Source: Parietaria judaica (taxonomy: Eukaryota > Streptophyta > Magnoliopsida > Rosales > Urticaceae). Taken from it: a stretch of 64,000 nucleotides of DNA. The stretch covers positions 27,809,746 through 27,873,745 of the forward strand of contig OX940872.1 of NCBI GenBank assembly GCA_954871525.1, written 5' to 3'. This document shows positions 49,884-63,566 of this stretch, in pieces (position 1 is the stretch's first letter; each line of letters starts with the position of its first letter). Both the position numbers and the translations under genes were made by a program. The notes under the pieces are model-generated. The model ran no database searches. It saw only the letters and a list, made by a program, of their open reading frames with translations, and was not told where the DNA came from.

Positions 49884-52800
49884 ATGGCGGAACTCAAAAC
49901 CAGAGAGGAAGACGAAGACGAGACTCAGGCGATGGAGAAGGAGACCGCGACCAGGAAGGAGAAGAGGAAGGCGCTGAAGAAGGCGAAGAGGAAGGGGGCG
50001 AGGCGAGAGATGGCCGAGAAAGAGCGTCTCGAGGCGGAGGCGAGGCGCGACGACCCGGCGGAGCAGGCGAGGCTGAGCCTGGCGGAGCAGGAGGAGGCCG
50101 AGAGGTCTCGCCGGGAGAGGGACGAGTTCGAGGCTCGAGAGAGGGCTTGGCTCGCCGCCATGGAGGAGAGTCAGAGGAGGAAGGCCCTCGAGGAGGAGCG
50201 AAGAAGGAAGGCTCTCGATGACGATGATGAAGCTTCTCGGAGCAGTCAACAGGTTTGTCAGTTGATTTTTCCTGGTTCTAGTTCAGCCTCCGTGCTGAAA
50301 TTGACATTGTTTTGGATCGATCGAAAGCCATTTCAGTACTCTGTTTGGATCATTAGCAAGTTTGGGAACATAGAACAGATTGAATTCAGCTCTCTGTGTT
50401 TCGGTTTTGGATCGAAAATCCAGTGGTTAGCCATTAAGATAGAGTATTCATTCATGATTCATGATTTTCTTTTGTATTCTTTTGGATGATTGGTTTTCAT
50501 TGATTATAGTATGGTAACGGTATGAATATCTCGAAAATCGGTGTATTGTTCGAGTTGATCGGCTAATGGCTGCTCTTGTTCAAAATGTATGACAGTTGGA
50601 AAATGAAAACGACGAGGATGGCGATTGGGAGTACATAGAGGACGGACCGCCCGAGATTATCTGGCAAGGAAATGAGATAATATTAAAGAAGAAAAGGATC
50701 AAGGTTCCCAAGAAGAAAGATTCCGATAAATCGAGTTTGCATGAGGTCTGATCTTGATCTCGATACTTACTTTGTTCCTCCACGGTTTCATATTTTAATT
50801 TTACGTTTCTAACAGAATAAAGAGAGGCCTATATCAAACCCTTTTCCTCCGGAATCTGAAGCTCTTGCTGAGCAGAGAAGTTCTTCGGTATCTGGACGGG
50901 ATTCGGTTGGAAGTATTGCACAACAAGTACCGAATTTCGGGACTGAGCAGGTTCACCTTCTTCAATCCTCTCGGTTCTCCACATATTTATTGTATTATTC
51001 TTGGTCTAACGTCACAAATCCCATTTATATTATGAAAGGAATGATATTTTAGCTTCGCTCTTAAATTCATGGTTTATGTTTTGGTTGTTCTTCTTCTCCT
51101 GAACAGTATTTTGCATAAATACCCCCTCATCGGGCGTGCTAGTGCTCAAATACCTCTTTCAATCTCATCACTTAGTTTCACTAGATTTTAACGGAATTAG
51201 TGTCAAATGCGTACTGTAGGCGTATATATGTGATTTGGCCCTAATTCATTAACCATTATCTTATAAATATTAAATACAAATTATTATTACAACATATATA
51301 AATTAAATGAAAACGAGTAACTGAATTAGGGCCAATATGAAAAAATACCACACGAAATGTATGCATTCAATGTAGATTCCGTTAGAAAAAAAGAAAAATC
51401 AGAAAAATAATTATCTTTAATTATTTACTTTTATTTCAGTAATTAATAAGAAGACATGTTCCTCTTCTGGGTGTATGGCAGGATAAAGCTCATTGTCCTT
51501 TCCATTTGAAGACTGGCGTTTGTCGGTTTGGTCAGCGTTGCAGCAGAGTTCACTTTTACCCTGAAAAGTCGTGCACTCTGCTTATGAAGAACATGTACAA
51601 TGGGCCTGGCCTTGCCTGGGAGCAGGATGAAGGGCTTGAGGTCTGTTAGTGCTGCCTTTTCTGCTTTGTATCCTCATAATGGCCCTGCACAACCTCGTAA
51701 TATCGACGTATTTCCATGACCATGAAATATAACATCAGATTGATTATCAACTTGTATTTGTTTCACAGATGATTGGCATTCAATATTCCTTTCATTTAGA
51801 CACAATTACTATCAGCTGTCTGAAATTCATTATGCTCTGAAATCTTGCTCCTTAACCATCTATAGTTTTTTTTTCGGAATTTAAATATCGTTGGTGTATA
51901 TGGAGCTGTTTGGATGATGATGAAGATCATAACTTCTAAAGGTTTGTCATATTTCTGGTATCAGCTCCAAGTGTGCAAATGTACAGACTAAGCAACTAAT
52001 TTTTGACTTCCTCTCTAACAAGAACGGAAACTCTTTTCCATAAAAAAACGATAGTTAGGTAGTCATACTTTTCAAGACTGCGAACCATCAATCCCTTGAA
52101 ACTATTTGGTTGGTTTTGCTTTCATGGAAGATATATAGCTCTTATTTTGTAACTTGACTAGCTTTATTTGTATCCCTGGTATCTCTTTGATCTTACTATA
52201 AGCTGATCTTTCTCTTTGAATGTTTGTTCTTTTTTATAACTCTGTTTACAGTATACTGATGAGGAGATTGAAAGGTGTTATGAAGAATTTTACGAGGACG
52301 TCCATACAGAGTTCTTGAAATTTGGTGAAATTATAAATTTCAAGGTTTGCAATTACTTTCTCGATAATAACCGCTTTGCAGGCATATAGATTATGCTCGT
52401 ACATCTACCATCGTGAACGAGTGAAATATTTTTTCTTCTTTTACCAGTAGGTCTAATGTATGTACTAGGGAGAAGAGTTTTTTCTAATAAAAATGTAACG
52501 ATAATGACATGCCAGGTGTGTAGAAACGGATCATTTCACTTACGAGGAAATGTGTATGTACACTTCAAATCATTGGATTCTGCTGTTCTTGCGTTTCAAA
52601 CCCTCAATGCTCGCTACTTTGCTGGTAAACAGGTATTGGTGGATATCAATTCCTTCTAACAATTTTTTTTTTCTTTCACCTAGACAACTTTGATGCTCAT
52701 TTACCTAATTTTGAATGGATATATCTTGGATTCTACATTTAAATATTATCACTTGTGAACCGTGTTCTCTTGATGTGCAACAAATTTATAGTATACCTTG

Positions 52801-54630
52801 ACTCCGTTACCCCATCAACATGTTGTGTGCTTTCTTTCAGTCTGATTACTTGTGTTTCAATATCTATGATTTCTTGTATTCGTAATTTACATAATGATTT
52901 GCTTTGATGCCTGTTCCCGTAATCGACGGTCCTTTCCACAAGCTCTCAATCGATTAATGTTAATGTAAGTAGAGAGAACTCTGAAAGAACGTTGAAGCAG
53001 CCCAAAAAACAGAATAAACTGTCAACTTCGTGCCTGATAGCTTTGAAGTACTAAACGAGTTTCTAGGATCCGTACTTGCTTGTATAGTTTATTAACTATA
53101 ACCTACTAGACCTTTATAAAAAAAAAAAAAATCATGGCATCATTTTGATTGTATCTTGCTTGTTGATGTCATGTATGTATACCGCCTTACTGGTTTTGTT
53201 TTGTTAATCTAGTTTGTTTTTCTTCAGGTAAATTGTGAATTTGTCAATGTGAGCAGATGGAAAATTGCAATATGTGGAGAGTATATGAAGACAAGGTTTA
53301 AGGTAAAGTTTATAGTTGCACGATTATTTTTCGTTAAAAAAATATAAAAGTATTGTGTACTTGTTTTCTCTCTCGTCTTGCTTCTCGACGGTACTTCTTA
53401 TAGCTACTTTACAGACTTTCATTTGTTGATATTCATATAACCCTCTTGTTTTTATTGATTTTTCTATTTTGTGTGTGCAACAGAGTTGTTCCCGTGGAAC
53501 CGCATGCAATTTCATTCATTGCTTCCGCAATCCAGGCAATGATTATGAATGGGCTGATAGTGATAAACCACCTCCAAGATATTGGGTGAAAAATATGATT
53601 GCTTTATTCGGTTATTCTGATGATAGCGGATACGAGAGACATACATTACAAAAGAATTTGGATCATTGGAATAGCTCCGACAAGATCCCATCCGCTGATG
53701 CTGACAAGTCTGTGTCTATTCGTAACATGTCGAAAAACTTTCTGTTCTGGTGCCTGTTTGATTTGCTGAAAAATGGTTATGCCTTTGAATTTTAGGTATC
53801 GCTCGAGAAGATCGACATCCAGAGAGAAGAATTACTTGCACTACAAGAAAGAACATGCTCGGGGAAGTGATCAGCTTAGACGACACAGGAATGATGAGAG
53901 AGATAAAACCGATAATTCCCTTGATGGGAATGCTTATGAAGATGGTACGAATCCGAAAGACAGCCGTCAGAGGAAGAGACGAACTCATCACGCCGGTCGA
54001 GAGTTGCTTGATGATGAGAGAGAGAGAAGCCGGGACAGATTTCAGGATCGTGGAAGAAAAAGCTCGAGATGGAACTGTGAGGACAACAAGAGTGAATTTC
54101 ACGATTCACAATCATGTGGAAGCTCAGAATATCAAAGACCAGAAAGGCTTGATGATCATGGAGATCGTGAGAGAGAAAACCGCAAAGCTAAAAGAGATCG
54201 TAGAGGTAAGGGGAGAGATGAGGAAGAAGACCATGGACGCCGGAAAAGCACTTCAAGACACAGTGATCGAAAAGGCCGCAAGAGAGGAAGACACAGTGCT
54301 GATAGAGAAGGTACTAAAAGAGACGGTGATGAATGGCTGGATAACGAGAAAGCAAAGCACTCTAAGGAATGCTCGAACGAAGTGTCGGATCCGTCAGATG
54401 ACGAGGGTGAGCTGGCAAAAAGTTCAAATTCGAGAGACCGTTCTCGTAAAGAAATCGGCAGAACAGATTCGCTCGACCAGAGTTTGAGATCACAATGGAG
54501 CAATGATCCAAGCTGTTCAAGCGAGTACGACGAGCGACACCGGCCATATGATCTAGATTCCCGGCACATTTCCGGTGCAGAGATCACAATTTTGGACCGT
54601 TGGGAGCCTGAAACACACGGTTCTGTGTAA
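49884..54630 (+). CDS. U2AF35-related splicing factor (ZRSR2/RGH3 type, CCCH zinc finger)
   Basis: Predicted 718 aa in nine exons: 49884-50252, 50596-50745, 50816-50950, 51482-51640, 52252-52344, 52516-52632, 53228-53302, 53484-53707, 53796-54630. Phases close. The N-terminus (1-123) is a charged Glu/Arg/Lys coiled coil. CCCH finger 1 is at 223-242 (C-x8-C-x5-C-x3-H). A UHM-type RRM follows ([16 protein letters not shown]), then CCCH finger 2 ([11 protein letters not shown]). The C-terminal exon is long and Arg/Ser/Asp/Lys-rich (RS-like). This is the layout of U2AF35-related proteins such as human ZRSR2, maize RGH3 and Arabidopsis C3H5 (At1g10320), which recognise 3' splice sites, notably of U12 introns. 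The start is the first ATG of the frame (caATGGC). The last donor (AA|GTCTGT) is the only one I found that keeps the frame. Confidence 0.92.
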
Positions 54631-54812
54631 GCTTTTAGTCAGGAAGTTTCGTGCTTTAATTACGAAATGTAAATAATAACTACAAATGTCAAAAAGGTTT
54701 ATTAGTGAAGGAGGATCTAATATCTATACCTTGGAATCTTGTAATGTACACAGGATTTTCGTGTTAGATACGATTATGTTGGTAAGGGGTGAAATCGGGA
54801 TAATTTTTAAAT

Positions 54813-54836
54813 AATAATAATAATAATAATAATAAT
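54813..54836. repeat. (AAT)n microsatellite
   Basis: About eight AAT units in the 3' flank of the ZRSR2-like gene. Confidence 0.9.
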
Positions 54837-55030
54837 GATCGCCTGATCGGATTTCTATTTTTTTATTATTTTTTTTAACAAAGCACCGGGTCAAGTGTCT
54901 ATTCTATGCATCCATGCATTTTCTTTGCAGCTTTCTCAATTACTTAGATCGAGGATGGGATTAAACGATTTGAACACATTTTCAAAGTTTTTTTTTTTTT
55001 TTTGCATTGTTGTGGACTTCATCATCTACA

Positions 55031-55445
55031 TGACTCCAAAAATTAATATATCGGTGATTGGATCTCGAGAAATCTGTATGTAAACTCGACAAAGAAATTG
55101 GTCTTCTTCTTAAGAGTATTCAGAAGTTCAGATAAAAATTTAAATGAAAATACAACTTGTGGAAGATACTATTTAAAGCAAATGATCTCATTAAAAAACT
55201 ATCACGCTTCTCACACCGGTTATGACGTGATTTGATAATTAAATATCATCACTCTTATAAGATTTTCACGCTTCTCAAATTGACTTTGACGTGATTTGAT
55301 CATTCAATTTCATCACTCTTACAAGATTCGCACTTTTCTCAACTCGGCTCTGACGTGATTTGACCATTCAATGTCATCACTTTTACAAGATTCTCAAACT
55401 GAGTCTGACATGACTTGACCACTCAACGTCATCACTTTTACAAGA
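55031..55445. repeat. Minisatellite locus A: unique leader plus about four 60-bp units
   Basis: A leader (55031-55196) containing GTAAACTCGACAAAGAAA is followed by about four units of the form TGACGTGATTTGAC..CATTCAAT.TCATCAC....ACAAGATTCTCAC. Locus B has the same leader and unit. Confidence 0.85.
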
Positions 55446-56126
55446 ATTTTTTGTTATTTTTACATTGTTTTACGAATAATGAATTGACATTTTGAATATT
55501 TGTCGATAACTACCGGCAAGACGGATAATCGAGTAAAATTCAAAGATTTAAGCGTACATTGGAGACCATGAGTGCGAATAGGATTGAAAATTTGTCTAGG
55601 TTCAATGTACCGACAACATATATTTAAATTAGAAGTGGTAGGACAGGATGGGACATCACATACTTAAATACTTGTTCTTCATGATCACTTGTCAAATAAT
55701 AAGCCTCTTCATCGTGGAGTGGAGGATGGATGATGATCATCATTCATGGTCCTTCCAGTTGTTCCAGGTAATAACTAACTCTTTCTTACTTTGATTATGA
55801 ATAAAACAAAATGATGATGATGATGATGATGATATATATATATAGGAGAGAGAGGGATTATATATGGATTGGTGGTGAAGAAGAAGTCATCTGGTTGAGT
55901 TCCCCTTTCAAACTTCAGTGTGATCACGATTGGGATGTCAGGAGATGATGATCTTCATCAGCTCAAGAATTTTTCTGCAGCATAATAGCGATAAAATCGT
56001 TTTGTTTATGTTGAGAGATGGCCACTCTAAAAGGCTCTTTTGTTTTCGTGTCGTTGAATTTGTTGCCAATTTTAAGGTTTAATATCATTCAACTGCTCTT
56101 AAATCGAAATTTTGTTGTAGGCTCGA
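55446..56126. other. Spacer between minisatellite loci
   Basis: No protein gene is recognised. Contains a (GAT)n run near 55811-55832 and a small (TA)n run. A possible splice donor (CCAG|GTAATA near 55768) hints at a non-coding transcript, but this is weak. Confidence 0.35.
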
Positions 56127-56895
56127 CTCCAAAATTAATAGATTTGGGATATACCGGTGATTGGATCTTAAGAAATCTCCATGTAAACTCGACAAAGAAA
56201 CTTGTTTTCTTCTTAAAAGAGTATTCAAAAGCTTAGATAAACAATTTTTCTAGAAGTATATCTATCTTAGGAAAAAAATTAGACTAAAATACAACGTGTG
56301 AAAGATACTATTTTAAAGAGAATGATCTCATTAAAGAACTTCTCACACCTGTTCTGACGTGATTGACAATTTAATGTCATCACATTTACAAGATTCTCAC
56401 CCTTCTCAATCCGACTCTGATGTGATTTCATTTGACCATTCAATGTCATCACTCTCACAAGAGTCTCACGCTTCTCAACCCGGCTCTGACGTGATTTGAC
56501 CATTCAATGTCATCACCTTTACAAGATTCTCACGATTCTCAAACTAGTCTGACGCTTCTCAACCCGGCTCTGACGTGATTTGACCACTCAATGTCATCAC
56601 CTTTACAAGATTCTCACGATTCGCGGGTTCTGACGTGATTTGACCACTCAATGTCATCACCTTTACAAGATTCTCACGATTCTCAAACTAGTCTGACGTG
56701 ATTTTTGACCATTCAAAGTCATCACTCTTACAAGATTCTCACATTTGTCTAACCGGGTCTGACGTGATTTGACCAATCAATGTCATTAGGCTTAAAGAGA
56801 TCTCACGTTTCTCAAACTAGCCTGACGTGATTTTTTACCATTCAATGTCATCACTCTAACAAGATTCTCACGTTTCTCAAACCGAGTCTGACATT
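56127..56895. repeat. Minisatellite locus B: same leader plus about eight units
   Basis: The leader (56127-56333) matches that of locus A. It is followed by about eight units of the 57-66-bp repeat. Two neighbouring units (about 56560-56680) are almost identical, showing recent local expansion. Each unit usually contains TGACGT and TTGACC. Confidence 0.87.
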
Positions 56896-57381
56896 GTCAA
56901 AGCACTAGCTTCTAGTTCTACATTGAAATTTAATATTGAAGCGGGTGAAAATAAGATTGATTGTGCAACATTTGTTGGAATTTTAAAGAGAGCCATGAGC
57001 TAAAGCTCAGCAAGAACATAGGTCGAATATGATAGTCAAAATTAAACTTAGACTTAAAATAAAATAAGAAAGTTGTTTTAAGTTCAATAATAACACTGTA
57101 AAAAAAAAAAAAAAAAAAAAGGACAATGATCAAGATCCCCTGGGCAATTTAAAACAAGAAATATCGTGGATTTTGTATTATGAACCTCTTCAACCGAAAA
57201 CCGGATATAACGAATAAATGGAATGATGTTTTGATATGTAAGAAAATCGTAATTTCAGTACAAATCTAATTTTTTCCACCTAAAACAAATAAATCTCTGT
57301 ATCACCAAATCATATTTGAAAAATATACAGTAAGAAATAGGACCTTGATGGTGTTTATTTAATCAGCTGTATTTACAAAGA
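56896..57381. other. 3' flank of the glyoxalase II gene
   Basis: AT-rich, with a poly-A run at about 57099-57120. The part next to 57381 is the glyoxalase II 3' UTR. Confidence 0.5.
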
Positions 57382-60300
57382 TCAAAAACTATCCTTTGCT
57401 TGACGGATGAAACCCAGCGCTTCAGCATCGTTCGCTGTCGGAGGAATGTTGAGTGATTGACGAATCTGCATACTCGCAACCCGAAGAAACGGATTGCACG
57501 CTTTCTCCAGTTTTAGTGTCGTTGGAACCTGACACACCATGAACGGAAGAAAAAAAAAATCCACAATCAATCTTTACTTTCAATTTAGATGGTAAATCTT
57601 GCAAGGAAATTCGTGTTCGATCGGTATACACATAAATCTATCTTTATGGGTTTTCACAATTTCATGCACTTAATTTCATGATTAATTCTAATAATTCAGA
57701 AATTACAGATAAAACCTATATAATAAAGTAATAATCAGAAGTAAATCAAAGTAATAAATCGCATAAATATCATGACTAGTAAGATTCTAGGGATAGTACC
57801 GTAGGCAGGCCCTTGCTGCGAAGATGAGCTACGTTGGCTGCATATGATTGAAGTGCCTTGTTCTCGGGCTCTATCGATAATGCAAATTTTGAATTGCTCT
57901 GTACCGTAGAAAATAGTGATTTTAAGTATTTCGAAAATTATGAAGAAATTTAATTGGTAAGTGCAATAGGTCTGACCAAGGTATATTCGTGACCACAATA
58001 GACACTCGTCTCCTCAGGTAAAGCCGTGATTTTTCGAAGAGAAGTTAGCATCTGCAACATAAACAGCTAGTTCTTTAGACTGTAGAACAAAATCATTAAA
58101 TGTATCCAATAAATAACATTTAACAAGATTTTATCTTTCAAAATCAGCAACTAAATAAAATTTATCAGCTCGTATCCAAACTTCGTTTTATTTGATGAAT
58201 TTAAAGCCACATAAAAAACCTACCATCTTCTATAGGTAAGAACATTAGTCTTGACCCTAAGAAAAAGAGAAACGTAAAAGTCAAAGCGAAGATCTACCTG
58301 TTCAGGAGTTCCTTCAAATAGTTTGCCACATGATAAGCTAAACAAAGTATCGCCAGTGAATATAGCCCCGGATCCAGGAAAGTAGAAGCTTATATGACCT
58401 GGTAGAATAAGACTGACAAATTAGTAACACGTAAAGCGGACTTTAGAATATCTATCAGACTATCACCTTGCCAAAGTCCAGATAAAAAACATAGTGATTA
58501 ATTAAATCTGCAAGCTAGACAGGGTTCGTACAGCATATCTTACATAATTCATATCTGCATTGCATATCTATAACCTGTTATTCAAAGAAAGTGGCTAGTA
58601 TAAACTAAGCAATTAGCAATACAATATGTCGAACTAATTACGTATCAGAGAAGGAAGGGAAAGACGCGGGATGAGTATTCGGTCGTATATTAATTATATG
58701 TCGTATAGTTCTTTGTATGGGCACCTAGGGTTATTGGGAGAGGCATGCTTTGTTTAAGCCATTGTCTCAAAACTTCTTTTGGAGAGCATTAGAAGTATTC
58801 TCGAAGGAATAGTCCTTTATTTACTTCATTGTTTGCAGTATTTAATTATTTTAGAAAAAGAAACCTCGGTGCTTTGGTTATATAAGTTTATTATGCCCTT
58901 TTCAATAAAGTAAATTCATTAAGTACTGAACTCATAGTAATAAAGGCATGAGGACGCAAGCAAGTACTGAAGTAAAACCTTTTGTGTGGCCCGGAGTCTC
59001 CATAATTTGCACCTCGTGGCCTGCAAACATCCACTTGTCTCCATCATTAAGAACAATATCGATACCGGGAATTCTATCCCTGTCTCTTGCTGAACCAATT
59101 ACCTAACGAAAACAACAAACACAAACACATTCAATAATCTATTGGTGCAAAATGGGGTAGTGAATAGCCAAGATAATTATTATAAATATTTAGACTAAAA
59201 ATGTAAACATTCAAATTTGTTTGATAATCCAATTATAACGTTTAAAGCTATAATATGTATACTACCGACGCAAGAAGATTGTACAACGGGTGATTCTAAC
59301 AAAAAGATCTCATTGAACACTTTGTATTTGCTAATCCTCAGTTACGAATAGATATCATTCTACTGTGTAAGATGGTATGCTTTAATTAGAGTATAAATTA
59401 CAGGTAAATTATCCATTAATCACTCCCCGTCATAGCAGATGTAACGCAAGCCTGTAGCAATGAATAGTGTTACCCTATTTTATAGATTGAAATGTCACCG
59501 GTAATGGGTTAATATTAGCTTCTTATACACAACACTAAAGCATTCTACAGACTTTCTTCTCACTTCCAGGAGTTTTTGTGCTTCATAATGAATGATACAG
59601 ATTTGGTGTGAAGTCTAATGCTCTATCTATATAGTTAATTGATATATAGCTTTTTGACAAATATCTAAGTGAAAGACGACCTCCTCAATGGATCAATAGC
59701 GTCTGTGTAAAGGCACATTTTGTTGATTATAAAAGCGCAAAAGAAAAATGGGGATGACAAATAAATCATACCTTAGCTCCAAACCTTGCTTTCAACTCAG
59801 CGTTACCACCAGTGTGGTCGTGATGATGATGAGTGTTAAGAATGTATGTCAAATTTATATTTTTCTTATTTAGAGCATCGATGATAGGCATAGCTTCAGA
59901 AGGATCAACCACACCAACTGTACCGGTATCCACATCATGTAGTAGATATGCATAGTTATCACTGAGGCAAGGTACCTAGAAAAGGAAGCAGAAGGTATGT
60001 CACCGGCACCCACGGAATGTCATACCCTCAAGAACATATGAATTTGCAATATACACAAAAGAAAAACCCTGAAATGAATTAAACCCGATGAAAGCAACAA
60101 TAATAGTAAATAATCAGCACGTTGGCAAATGGTAAAATGTGACATTTTCAACATATTTTTTTAAAGGCACCAAAAAGCATCTCAATATTGGCCATAAGCG
60201 GTTTTGAAACATGCGTAAAATGTAATGGCAATAAGTTTGACAATATCATGACTAATCTTGAGTAGTACACAGGATTAGGATTGGGAAAAAAAAATCAATT

Positions 60301-61291
60301 TAGCCAAAAGCAGTTTCAAACATAAGAAAAATGTAAAGGCAGTAAGTTTGACTATATCATGACTAATCTTGAGTAGTGCATAGGAATCGGGATTGGAAAA
60401 AAAAAATCAATATCGAATGAATAAAAGCATCATTGTCAAAGACAAAGTCAAAAATTGCAGCGTCAAACAGGCCAGCTTACCAATTCAATCTGCAACGAGG
60501 ACGACATATTGACAACACTGCAAAACTGATCGACACGAAGAGACCGACTAGCTCCACGCAGGGTCTTCAACGGCGAAGAGAACAACCGCGTAAATCCATA
60601 CAACAAGCCCTTGCGAAGAGAGATTTGTCTCACGCCCGGCCAAGCAGACAGTCCACTCCTCACCTAAACATAATACCCGCATTCAAATTCCAGTCGATCA
60701 AAACCAAACGACCATATATATATATATATATATATATTCCGGTCAATCTCAAGCTATCAAACACAATAAGACATGCTCATACACAAGAACTGAAGGCTTT
60801 CGAGAAATAGCCCTCGACCCCTACCTTTTTCGCAAACGAAAAGGCGACCAATTTGTGGAGATTCTTCATTTGTGACGGATCAAGGAATTCAAAATTGGTC
60901 TCTTTTTGGGTGTTGTAAATTCAACAAGTTTTAAGCCTTCACCAATCCCACCTTTGGAAAAGAGAAACACCAATTACAGTTCACCTAAAGCAGCTCTACA
61001 TTATTAAGATAATATCAATTTAATAATGTTAAAAGGAAAAGGCTTTTCCATTGGAAAGTTGTATCAACTATGATATTCTACAAACAATTCATATCAAGCT
61101 ACAACAGTTGACAATTGTATATATATATATATATATAGGATGAGCAAGCGAATTGAGTAAGATTTGCCTGTTATAAACCATGGATTCGTCACAATTGAAG
61201 AGATAAAACGAAGGAAGAAGCGAAGCAGACCGACCCTGGGGCAAGAGAAGGAAGCCATGGCAGCAGAGGAAGCTCTGGAGATCATCTGCAT
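57382..61291 (-). CDS. GLX2: Hydroxyacylglutathione hydrolase (glyoxalase II), mitochondrial type
   Basis: Predicted 346 aa in eight exons: 61291-61179, 60658-60481, 59975-59772, 59102-58979, 58398-58298, 58051-57977, 57898-57800, 57528-57382. Phases close. It hydrolyses S-lactoylglutathione to lactate and glutathione, the second step of methylglyoxal detoxification. The metallo-beta-lactamase motif THHHHDH (145-151) gives the binuclear metal site; [30 protein letters not shown] and YCGHEYTL are also present. The first ~75 residues ([15 protein letters not shown]..., [16 protein letters not shown]) are basic and hydroxylated, like the presequence of Arabidopsis GLX2-5/GLX2-4. The exon 2 acceptor is uncertain: GTGAG|G and GGAG|T, three bases apart, both keep the frame, while the nearby TTTAG does not. 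Confidence 0.93.
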
Positions 61292-63529
61292 CGTCTTCTT
61301 CCTCTTCTTTCTCTCTGAAGCTTCTTCTTCTTCTTCGAGAGAGAGAGAGGGGTTTGTGGGTTGGCACTTTCGGCAGTTGAGCACTGGCACAGAGTATTTT
61401 CGTCCCTTTTATTTATTTATTTATTTATTAAAATTAAATAAACAAATAAAATAAATAAAATTAAAAAGACTTTTTCCCCACCACTCTGACACAACGCGTT
61501 CGACTTAATAAATTCTATTAATTCTTTTTTATATTAATTTCAGAATTTCCTTTTCAATTAAATAAATAATGAATTAAAATCCGTATTTTTGACGGTGGAC
61601 TGGAGGAGACTGAGCTGCATTCTGAGAAAAAGTCTGCTTAAAGTCAAACAGATAAACACAAAATTGCACGAGTAAAATTCTGTTCTAATTTTTTTTTATT
61701 TTTATAAAATCGTTAAAATATAATAATTTTGAAGAATTATATAAGGATTGATTTAAAAACATTAAATCAAAAATGAGATAATAATAATAAAAAACAATGT
61801 AAAAGCTAAACTATAATATCAAAAAATAATATCGGTTTACAATGCCGGTCGGCTGACCGTGCCCACGAAAGACCGTCTCCGGCGGTCGACGGGACATCTG
61901 AAAAACTACATAAGAAAATGTAGCCTAATTTGGGTATTGTTTGTGAGATTTAAGATTTGATTGAATGAAGGAAACAAAAATAAATATAAAAAGTAATTAA
62001 TTAAAGAGAGTCTTTCTTTTTCAGCTAGAAGTCACCAACCAAACCCTAATTATTGGAACCCACAATCCAAACCAAACAAGTGATGGCAACATCGCAGCTG
62101 TGAGCTATCAAGAGAGAGAGAGAGAGAATATATTGATTAATTAATTAATTAATTAATTAATTGATGTATTAAAAGATAGAGGGTTCATTAACCATCATCA
62201 TTTAGTGTGATTTTAAGTAATTAGCTTCATTTAAGGCTTTAATTTCTACCCTTTAGAAGAAGAAAAAACTTCATCGGTTTATAATTATGAATTTTCAAAG
62301 TGACATGTCAAGTACCTAATGTTCATATTTGTGGTAGCATTCAATCCGATGTTTTCACGATTAAAATTCTCAATATTTACTATTCGCTTGTCGCGGGAAT
62401 CCTATCTAACTTTTAAAATAAAAATATGAATGTACTGTTAACGAAATTCCCTCACTCGTGAAAATGGCACGTATTGGAGACTAAACAACTATGAAAAATA
62501 GTAAAAGTTGATAATTTGACAAGTAAAATAAAGTTGAGCTTATACGACCAAAATGAAAGCATTAAATCTTAAGCCACAATTTTATTTTACTTTATTATTA
62601 TTATTAAGGTGGCACTGTAGGCCAAGATTACGTGTACTCGTATACAATATATATACGCAATGTAAGAACATCTAACACTATTAACCGCATGTACTGTAAG
62701 CCAATATTATATATATACAATTTGTGTGTCTCGCTACCATTGAGCGCATAGTCCCACTAGGCCAAACAAACTCGAGTTCGAACCACAATTAACCAAAATA
62801 GCGATAATAATATTAAGATGTATATTATGTTATTTATGTCAATAGATGTTAGGTGGATGAGTGTTTGAATTATTATTTTAGAATCAGATACACATATACA
62901 TACATATATATATATATATATATACATACGAAGTCAGACTCATAGATACAGAGAGTATTGAAGGAGCATTGATGAGTCAAAAAACGATCGAAGCTTTTGA
63001 AACACTATTGAACGCTCAATAAACTGTCTCAAGCATTCAAGAAAACTCTAATGCTTGGTTTAGAAACGTTAAAAAATGTGTAAAAGTTTTGAGGATATGT
63101 GTAGTATAATACTATATGAATTTCACTTTTTATGAACTCTCATTTGGTGAATTGAATAAATTCCGAATGCTAAAACTCGTCTTTAATTTATTAAAACTTT
63201 ACAAAATTTATCGTAGATCGTGTTTTTCGTATTCCGCCCTCCATTTACACTTAATATTTTTATTTCGTATTTGTATTTCTGTCTTTATATAATCTTTACT
63301 TTGTATTTTTTGCTATTGTAGTACTCTTGATTGTGTATTTTTATCTTTATATCATTCTTAATTTATTTTTATTTTTCTAATTTGTTTGGAGAGCGAATCC
63401 AATCGCAAACACCATTGTGATATTAGTTAGAAGACCTCCATGAATGTCATATTTTATTATTTTGTAACAAATATATTTATTTTTTCAGTGTTAATCTGGA
63501 CCTCAAAAATTTACTTAGCCTATAGACAC

Positions 63530-63566
<37 letters not shown>

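Noticed and set aside
49881..50249. 122-codon minus-strand Leu/Arg/Pro-rich frame
   Set aside because: Antisense shadow of the Glu/Lys/Arg-rich first exon of the ZRSR2-like gene.
55897..55920. Stretch similar to the 5' arm of a MIR395 precursor (GAGTTCCCCTTTCAAACTTC)
   Set aside because: No complementary arm with a mature miR395-like sequence is found within several hundred bases on either side, so no hairpin can form.
62710..62790. tRNA/SINE-like signals (GTTCGAACC and, on the other strand, GCTCAATGGTAGCG)
   Set aside because: The A-box-like and B-box-like motifs lie on opposite strands in the wrong order, so they do not form a Pol III promoter. Perhaps a decayed repeat.
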